From NCBI RefSeq assembly GCF_000003605.2, contig NW_003152758.1, positions 41,443 to 55,449 on the forward strand: a stretch of DNA of 14,007 bases, read 5' to 3'. The stretch's first letter is position 1. Each line of letters opens with the position of its first letter. Below the pieces are notes generated by a model, which did not search any database, was not told the origin of the DNA, and saw nothing but the letters and a program-made list of their open reading frames with translations. This stretch comes from Saccoglossus kowalevskii (Eukaryota; Hemichordata; Enteropneusta; Harrimaniidae). Both the position numbers and the translations under genes were made by a program. Positions 7,745 through 14,007 of the stretch are shown one piece after another.

Positions 7745-8715
7745 TTTACGTTAAAATTCGTATAACGCTTTTAAATGCTAATGCGTATGTGTATACATGG
7801 AAATAATAAACCTAATAGTAAATATTTAGACAAAAGTTGTATATGGTTCGATAGTATCAATCTTTCTGAGTCATAAACAAATGGCATCTGTTTGAAATCT
7901 GAGATTGTTGACAAATATATCCTCCAAACTCGACAAATATGTTGTCAATACGAAATTCATGTATACTGATAATGGCACCTCCAGTGTGGAAGAAATACAT
8001 CCGTCTTGTTCTTAACAAGGTAAGTGAAATAGTATCTTATACAACCACTAAATATTTGTGTCACTAGAACGATTTTTTATTTTAAAAATGCTTTTGGAAG
8101 TTATCTTGATTTCATTTTTTTTAAAGTTTATTGGAATGTTTTAATATCCACATTTGATTTATACCACTTCTAAAAAAAGGGTATCACAGTATTTTGATAG
8201 TAGATTTCACTCTATTGTTGGGAGCTTTGTTTAGAGGGAAGACAGCATATCCACAATGGTGATTAGACAGAAAATGGAGTGCGTCACAATCTTTAAATAC
8301 AGAATTTGGTCTTCTGTGGACTTAGCACTCCAGTCTATGAATACAACAACTGCTCTTCTGAACTTGTATAATTTATATAAATCGTCACTAAACCTGAAAA
8401 TCACCTCTGTTGTGTACAGTTATATGGCATTGTGGGCTGCGTGCTTCAAATACTGTAGATAAATATATGTCATATCTACATTTCCAAGGAAGGTAAACAC
8501 AGAAAACACTAGCCTAAACAGTCATGGGGCTTTTAGGCGAGAACAATGAGCTTGTGGTTGAATATGATAAAAACGTTACACAGATGACATAAATGCTACT
8601 GAAATAATATAATAAATAATGCCACCATGAAAGCATTGATCCTGACACTGAATGACATATGGAAGATGTCACGTGCAAGTGTCTTTCTCTATAAAACTTC
8701 TGACAACAATTCACG
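7745..8715. other. Non-coding stretch with a weak candidate terminal exon
   Basis: Short open frames here (for example 8256-8462 plus and 8514-8714 minus) have AT-driven composition, and part of the latter overlaps the repeat end. The only splice-compatible item is 8452-8388 on the minus strand, described among the findings. Segment 8543-8574 is similar to 4230-4260. Confidence 0.4.
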
Positions 8716-8924
8716 TACTGTAAAATATCTTACTTTCACTGGGTTAAATTTTCCATTTCATGCATATTCAATGGGTTTTAAATTCACGGTTTTATTATTT
8801 AGATATCATTTAGATAATCAGTTCTACGCTAAATTTGACATATTCACTGGATTTTAATTTAGCGCATTTTCCAGTTAGCGAAATAAGCAAAATTAAAACC
8901 CAGTGAATAGTTAATCCTTAAGTA
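8716..8924 (+). mobile_element. MITE-like element, copy 2 (209 bp)
   Basis: Same orientation and layout as 3822-4032: a TACTGTAAAAT start, the TTCACTGGG-type motif in direct orientation near 8735, 8765 and 8841, and inverted near 8895-8909. Shared internal blocks include TTTTAAATTCACGGTTT, TTTAATTTAGCGCATT and CGAAATAAGCAAAATTAAAA. The 69-bp hairpin at the right half (8841-8909) is better preserved than in copy 1. The right terminus is decayed (AAGTA where copy 1 has CAGTA). It lies about 220 bases beyond the last placed exon of the minus-strand peroxidase gene, and may sit in its next intron or its 3' flank. Confidence 0.6.
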
Positions 8925-9140
8925 AGTTTAATTTTCTGATTTGACTATGTACTTTTAATTAGTGTACCTGTTTTGAACTTGTGGATTGACTCTTTCGATT
9001 GTCAATCATTTGTTTTGTGTTATTGAACTTATTTCCCTATACAACTTATCATGCGTTCAATGCACGTCACTTATTGACTGTACTCAGACTATCCTAATTC
9101 ATCGATATGTTGAAAGTAGCCAAAATCTATTTTAACTTAC

Positions 9141-9377
9141 GCTCTACAATAACAGAAAAACTACAGGATGCACAATATCCTGATTCATCAGTAGCTGTGC
9201 ATGTCACTGTTGTCACTCCATGTGAAAAACGTGAGCCGCTTTTGTGTGAGCAAATCATACGCGGGTAGGCACTTGAATCATCATTTACAGCGACATCTGG
9301 CCATGTTACTCTGGTAAGACGATGATTAGCTTCAATGGTGATATCATCAGGACATTGAATAGATAATGGGGTGTTAT
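9141..9377 (-). CDS. PXDN-like: Peroxidasin-like gene: HYR domain exon
   Basis: This exon of 237 bases encodes 79 residues and is a phase 1-1 module. Its acceptor is TTTGGCTTCAG|AT and its donor AGC|GTAAGT. The first codon is completed by a G from 9553, giving D-N-T-P. The translation is a complete HYR (hyalin repeat) domain: CPDDITIEA near the start, VTWPDVAVND in the middle, then SGSRFSHGVTTVTCTATDES and a Cys-containing SFSVIVE end. HYR modules are Ig-like extracellular adhesion domains, often paired with CCP, EGF or calcium-binding modules. Here it directly follows the heme peroxidase domain, across a 175-base intron (9378-9552). The frame continues into a further exon (one base carried over) that I could not identify with confidence, so the C-terminus of the protein is missing. 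Confidence 0.9.
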
Positions 9378-9552
9378 CTGAAGCCAAACAGAAGAGCATA
9401 ATTATTAAATGACGTCATATTACGTAAAAGAGAAAATCATAGGTTTCTGATATACTCTTTGATGAACAGATGTTAATCAGAGTGATTGTTGAATGAAAAA
9501 CTAAAGCCTGTTGGGTGTAAATGAAAAACATGTATACACCATTTATTCATAC

Positions 9553-9755
9553 CATGTTGATGGGTCCATGCTGATAGATCGATACCCTCAATGTCGTTAC
9601 ACGTAACTAATCCACCACTAACATCTGGGATTAAAAAGACGTCACGCTGAACTTGATCTATGTCTGTATTATCACATATTATGCGGGCAAGTGAAGTTTT
9701 CTTTATCTCAGCTAGTTGTGCCTCTAAGAAGTATCCAGGTTTCTCATACCAAAAC
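9553..9755 (-). CDS. PXDN-like: Peroxidasin-like gene: C-terminal end of the peroxidase domain
   Basis: This exon of 203 bases lies between acceptor ATTATGTTACAG|G and donor CATG|GTATGA. The previous exon ends in AG, so the first codon AGG (Arg) is split in phase 2. The translation begins RFWYEKPGYFLEAQLAEIKK and continues with TSLARIICDNT, a CN-containing segment and LSAWTHQH. These are the conserved closing helices of animal heme peroxidases (GDR|FWYE..PG, SLARIICDNT, terminal Cys and Trp). The intron before it is 186 bases (9756-9941) and the one after it 175. The exon exits in phase 1, which is what the following HYR exon requires. It is too short and lacks an internal start, so it is easily missed by ORF calling. 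It completes the catalytic domain. Confidence 0.92.
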
Positions 9756-9941
9756 CTGTAACATAATTAAATAATTTAATGACATTCCAAGTTCGAATTA
9801 TTTATGCTGCATTTTTTATTTTTGAAGTATACAAACGCTAACTTGAATTGAACTAAATGTAAGTGACTTGTTTGTTGTCATTATTTGTTTATACAAATAT
9901 CAAATACAATTGCATTACAAAGTATAAAAAAGATACTATAC

Positions 9942-11547
9942 CTATCACCATTTCTTGTGTTCTTGAATTGCCTAGACAGTATACAGTTGAACGTGGGACC
10001 CACCACACTGCCTTCTATGGGATCTTCTGCCATGCCACCAATATACAGATCGATATTATCTACATGACCATACAGGGTTTGGAGTTCTGCACGCAAATCA
10101 TTGCTTGATATTAGGTTCTTTAAGTGTTTAAATTCAGTGATTCTATGTCGGCCTTCATTGCACAATTCAACCCATTCTGTATAGCCAGGTAGGGCATGGT
10201 CACGACCTCTTTGAATATTAAGGGACATCAGATCCAATGCAATTGTGTGTGAAAGCTCAAATAAGTGTTCTGTCAACTCATCTGTCAGCATTTCGCTAGG
10301 ATGGAGATCTTTAGCAGCTGTGGCAAAGAGTCCTCTGATAACGGGATCTATACCACCTTGTTCAACGATTCTCCAAGGTTGAAAAAATGCTAGATGAAGT
10401 GGGAGATGACCGTCTGGGATTTCATGGAAAGTTGCATTGAGTCTGACTAGAATTGGTTTCACTGTACCATGACCAAATCTAAATGCAGCAGTGGAAAAAA
10501 CATTGTTCACAGCCGCATTGGTGCGTGGATCATGACGACTGTAAACACCAATAGACTCCATACCAACGTCACCAAGAATCTTTGGTAAATAGTGATCATA
10601 TGTAATATGTTGTAGTGTAGCACCCACGAGTTTACGTGTTTCCTGATATAGTTGTTCATCGTCCCAGTGTGGATTGATCTGTGATAACATATTACTGATG
10701 CGATTGTGTTCACGCAGAAAGAGGGTGTGCATAGCAGTAAGACCAATTTGTTCATTGGCTCGTACATCACCAGCGAGAAAGCATGGCACTTCATTCATGC
10801 TATCGTCACTCAGACATGCCATTGGAGAGTCATCGTCAAAGGGCAGCAGTGGTCGTCCAGTTGCTGTCTCATTATCCCCAACTCTCAGGCCCCCTTTACC
10901 ATTAGAATCTCTCAGTTCTTCAGCTTCGGTCTGATTACTTCCATAAACTTGTGATGCATCAATATAGGATGTGATTGCGTTCGTCTGTTCTCTTGGATGT
11001 TGAAGACTGCCTGTTCCACACACTGCACTGGATCGGATAAACTCCGTACATTCTGCATCGTGGATGCGTGGATCATCATCAGGGACAGGAATAGGGAAAC
11101 ACGGTGGATCGTTGGCACATATGTCGCTACAAGGAGTACCATCTCTAAATGTAACAGAACTTGGACTCTGTGGTGTTATATCCAAATCATGGTCTAGAAA
11201 CTGTCCAAACTGAGTGACAAGGCCAGTTAATTTAGGATCTTCTGAGGAAATGTATGTTGAACCAATTTTGTTGGAGACATCTCGCGGACTTGGTTTAGGA
11301 AACCCATTGTACAGCCTACCAATATTCCATCCAACTGGCTCATTCAAATCATTTTCATAAATCGGTTCTCTCATACGGGAAAAAGCGGTCATGGCAGCTC
11401 CTTGTGTCGGATTTTCAAAATTATTACAGGTGCCATCGACGGTACGATACTTATAATGAAAACACATATCCTCGCATGTTATTGGGGGCTTCTCACAACC
11501 TGACAGACTTAACACAGCTTCAACTAGTTCTGGAGTTAGATCAGGAG
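9942..11547 (-). CDS. PXDN-like: Peroxidasin-like gene: heme peroxidase catalytic exon
   Basis: One exon of 1606 bases (acceptor ACAATTATTTTCAG|CT, donor GATAG|GTATAG) encodes almost the whole animal heme peroxidase domain, which oxidises halides and other substrates with H2O2, probably secreted. Counting from the Val at 11515, the expected residues are present: Gln105; Asp108-His109-Asp110 in GQFLDHD (heme ester, distal His, calcium ligand); calcium loop Thr182/Asp186/Ser188 in TSYIDAS; Arg252 and Glu255 in RANEQ (catalytic Arg, second heme ester); proximal His349 in FRFGH; Asn433 in LNIQRGRDH. Gln256 stands where myeloperoxidase has its sulfonium-forming Met, as in peroxidasin. The start SGC..C..MCF..KYRT.DGTCNN is characteristic of peroxidasins. 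Potential N-glycosylation sites are Asn194, Asn215 and Asn360. Reading past the donor gives only intron sequence to a stop at about 9881. No frame damage is seen, so the enzyme looks functional. Confidence 0.97.
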
Positions 11548-12020
11548 CTGAAAATAATTGTTCAAATAGTCTTTACAATACAATATTCACGTTACAATAA
11601 CTATGTTTAAATCATTGATTAATAACTACGATGTCTATATTGTTATATTCAATTCCTGATTCCCGAATAGATAGCGTTATTATCGTATATGTGATTGCAA
11701 TTATTGCGTACCCTAAAGTCAACAAACCGGAAGATTTGGAATGTTCCAAATGCGCAAAATCGCAGTTCACCGCTCATGTCATGTTCATATTTACTCAGCG
11801 AAATACACACGTACCATCGCGAGCTGCCACTGTTGTACCAACCAACGCTCTCTCCCTTATATTTTAAAAACTGTTTTAAAGTTTCCACTGTTTTCCGGGG
11901 TTTCTGTCCTGTCCTGTCCTGTTGTCTGGTAGGTTATACATGCACAAATATAATTAATTCGGGAATTTGGAATTGCTTTTGTATTGAGAAATTTATTAAA
12001 GTTAAATATGTTTTGTTTAC
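11548..12020 (-). other. Intron between linker and catalytic exons
   Basis: GT-AG intron of 473 bases, phase 1 on both sides. It contains (CTGTC)3 plus a partial unit at 11904-11923 and chance open frames on both strands. No nested gene is visible. Confidence 0.85.
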
Positions 12021-12260
12021 CTTGTTCATGGTCTTTCATAATCTCAACTGTTGTTTCAAAGACCTCCTCATGTCTGGAAACATCTACTATAGATTGTGAT
12101 GGAAATCTGAATAGTCTCAATAACTGTGCCGGATTTTGGGGGTTTCGATTCTGTTGAATAGCTTGAAGAGTTTTATAGATAGCTCGATCAACATCATTGG
12201 CAGCTTCATGGTAGGATGACTGTAGAACAGGATTGTCCATGATGTCTCCATAAACCGGAG
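12021..12260 (-). CDS. PXDN-like: Peroxidasin-like gene: linker exon before the peroxidase domain
   Basis: This exon is exactly 240 bases (80 codons, phase 1-1), with acceptor ATTCAATTTTTAG|CT and donor CAAG|GTAAAC. Entry and exit phases match the flanking exons: G from 12021 plus CT from 11547 gives Ala. The translation contains ANDVDRAIYKTLQAIQQ, then PAQLLRLFRFP and EEVFETTVEIMKDHE. This corresponds to the helical segment that in peroxidasins joins the last Ig domain to the peroxidase domain (VDRAIN..., LLALFRYP..., GEIFERTLQLIQEH in the vertebrate protein, by recall). It separates this gene from the simpler chorion-type and thyroid-type peroxidases. The frame needs an upstream exon ending in one spare base. 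No such exon with signal-peptide, LRR or Ig features is visible between 12261 and the right edge. Confidence 0.9.
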
Positions 12261-13349
12261 CTAAAAATTGAATATTTTGCTTAATATTTATTAATCTATG
12301 TAAATCTGTTACATGCATTATCTCTTTGATAATCTATACTCTGTTCTGACTTGAATGTAGATAACTAACCTTTAAACAAATTTATCTGGTTATATCACAA
12401 ACATTAAAACAACGTTACCTCTTTTAGAAATGCTCACATTTTACTATTGATTTTACACAATAAAATACATATTTATAACATACACTGATAATTTGTTTAT
12501 TTTATCATTTCTTACACGTTATTATTTGGTCATTTTTACACTATTTTAGTTTTGTATTGTTATTATTTGGTAATCAGCGCTAAAGATGTTTATATTTTGA
12601 AACCGGGTGTGTGATCTTGTATTTCACATTGTGCTGGGTGTCATTAAGACACCTAGTAATACAGACACAAAATGCTACAAACATTGCCAAACAATAACAT
12701 AATAATAGAACAAATGTAAAAAAAAATATCAGATAATGCAGGACAAACAAATTATCAAATACTAACATTACAAGGCGAAAGCAGTATGAATATATTATAA
12801 TTAATATAATTTTTAATTATTTACGCTTGGTCAAAAAAACTAAAGAGTGACATAACGTTAGATTAACAAAATAATGATATAAAAATGCAAAATAATTATG
12901 GGATTCAACACTTTAAACATGATGTAATAATGATTAGACACACACAGTTCATATAATCTAACAATATAAACATGGTCAAGTAGTAACATAACAATAATAA
13001 TAATAAAAAAAATAAAAGAATTACCGAAAAAGTTTAAAAGTTTAAATATTATCATAGAGTGACATAATAATTAAAAATTAATGTCAAATATTGATAAACT
13101 CAGAACTAATCTCACCCTATATATTTGTAATGATAAATTTGTATGTATTGGTGTATTAAGTTTTTAGTATTAGGTTTACAAGTAAATGAGTGCAAGTACT
13201 CTAGCACTATACTACTATAAATTACACATTTTTGCGTGTTAGTAAAAGAGTTGTATAATCTCATAGAGCTGTTGAATACTTTATTCATAGTTGCTGGTAC
13301 CAGGCACGTTTCCATGGCAAAATAATTTACACTTGGATACACACTCCTG

Positions 13350-13384
13350 CTGAGTAGAATAGCGCCCTCTAGACCCTATATATG
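13350..13384 (-). promoter_or_regulatory. TATATA box beside a CTCF-like TAGAGGGCGC
   Basis: On the minus strand CATATATAGGGTCTAGAGGGCGCT holds a TATA-like box (13377-13383) and a TAGAGGGCGC string resembling the CTCF core. An ATG in good context (GCCATGG) follows at 13316 and opens 68 codons with no recognisable domain and no signal peptide. This could be a promoter or chance. Confidence 0.15.
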
Positions 13385-13564
13385 TTGTGTTTTTGTATTG
13401 GTACAAGTTGTTTATATCCGCTGATTATTGGCTAGTATATTCCTTGGCATGATTGAGTTTCAAGCAAGTTCATTAAATATGGTACCAGAGTAACTATTCT
13501 TTTAATTCTAAGCAGAAATTAACTGGACCGCACCTGTTTCGCATACAGATTTGCATACAAGACT

Positions 13565-13632
13565 TAGCTCAGTCGGGAAAGAATGATTGCGGTTGATTAA
13601 GATTTTGAATTTAAAATTGGATTTGATTAATC
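13565..13632 (+). mobile_element. Possible decayed tRNA-derived SINE head
   Basis: TAGCTCAGTCGG (13565-13576) is a perfect tRNA A box followed by a D-arm-like GGAAAGAATG. At 13619-13629 GGATTTGATTA resembles a B box (GGTTCGATTCC) after CpG decay. Box spacing is 54 bases, somewhat long for a tRNA but acceptable in a SINE. The acceptor stem does not pair, so this is not a functional tRNA. Confidence 0.35.
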
Positions 13633-14007
13633 ATTAAAATATTTCATGAACATTTGAATGTACTAAGTGGGTGAAAGTTAATAATATTTGTGTAAGGGGC
13701 TGTTTTAATGTGATTCACTATATGAACTCAACATTTATAATTAAATGCTGGTGACTAGCATTGTTTAAACAAACCATAAACGGGTACGTGTTCGAACTAC
13801 AAATACCAGTGTTCCAATGGCTTGTATTTATGTATGTTTTCATGTATATCAGTTTTAGAGGTCCTGTGTCCACAGAAAATAAACAGACGGACATGTGTTG
13901 TCCTCAATGATTATTTGTCGATGTTTGTTTCAAATATCTAATGGTGTTTTTTTGTCAAACTTCTTTCTGAAAAAAATAATGCCTGAATTTACAGCGCCGT
14001 GATGTAC

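Larger units (their letters stand above)
12261..14007. other. AT-rich upstream flank or intron of the peroxidase gene
   Basis: No exon of the peroxidase gene could be placed. The minus-strand open frames at 12580-12768 and 12858-13055 are rich in Phe/Ile/Leu through AT bias and lack phase-compatible donors. Local features are a duplicated GTTATTATTTGGT (12518 and 12559), a GGTGTC/GACACC inverted repeat (12637-12653), an (AAT)n run around 12991-13005, and AGAGTGACATAA at 12845 and again near 13057. Right of 13640 nothing recognisable is seen. Confidence 0.5.

Noticed and set aside
8514-8714. Minus-strand frame with a hydrophobic segment as a membrane anchor for the peroxidase
   Set aside because: Phase does not match the HYR exon donor, the only near acceptor gives a stop after three codons or phase 0, and it abuts a MITE end.
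9881-9941. Extension of the catalytic frame beyond 9942 as the true C-terminus
   Set aside because: A donor at 9941 followed by an exon encoding the conserved peroxidase end (FWYEKPG...) shows this is intron read-through.
10507-11197. Several open frames on both strands within the catalytic exon
   Set aside because: They are shadows of the conserved peroxidase frame.
11649-12099. Open frames on both strands within and beside the 473-base intron
   Set aside because: They overlap the defined intron and the linker exon in other frames and have no domain features.
12580-13055. Hydrophobic minus-strand frames as a signal-peptide exon
   Set aside because: Hydrophobicity follows from T-rich codons, and no phase-1 donor follows.
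1-14007. CRISPR array, operon or prokaryotic defence system
   Set aside because: No regularly spaced repeats with unique spacers and no prokaryotic gene layout; the window is eukaryotic.

Overview
The window looks like AT-rich nuclear DNA from an invertebrate animal. Evidence for this is spliced genes with GT-AG introns, an animal-type heme peroxidase joined to a HYR module, an exon resembling the invertebrate P2X7-C-tail-like family, and many decayed mobile elements. No bacterial features (operons, Shine-Dalgarno sites, dense coding) are visible. A marine deuterostome or lophotrochozoan is plausible, but the phylum cannot be read from the sequence.

The one strongly supported gene is a peroxidasin-like heme peroxidase on the minus strand. 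Four exons are placed with splice sites and phases that agree: 12260-12021 (peroxidasin-type linker), 11547-9942 (catalytic domain), 9755-9553 (end of the peroxidase domain, too short to stand out as an ORF) and 9377-9141 (a complete HYR domain). All catalytic and calcium-binding residues are present. The gene is incomplete here: the upstream exon(s), which should hold the signal peptide and possibly LRR and Ig domains, and the downstream end are not securely found. A HYR module directly after the peroxidase domain, where classical peroxidasin has a VWC domain, is the most interesting gene-level observation.

At the left edge (about 76-389, minus) lies a probable first exon of a P2X7-C-tail-like gene. 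It has a strong start context and a perfect CRE palindrome 27 bases upstream of the ATG, but the reading frame breaks inside an A4 run.

The region 430-9100 is mostly non-coding and repeat-rich. It holds two copies of a roughly 210-bp MITE-like element built from a TTCACTGGGTTTTAATTT-type motif (3822-4032 and 8716-8924), and a GC-rich element with short inverted termini and a possible TGAGT target duplication (5227-5493). It also holds a decayed 22-bp tandem array (6622-6734), a 30-bp tandem duplication (7686-7744), a (TA)n run, and a possible decayed tRNA-derived SINE (6937-6985). One open frame (2227-2694, plus) is interrupted by a single TAG. The right flank (12261-14007) is AT-rich, with a second possible SINE remnant near 13565.

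No new multi-gene system is visible. The second-look items are the peroxidase-HYR fusion and the repeat families.
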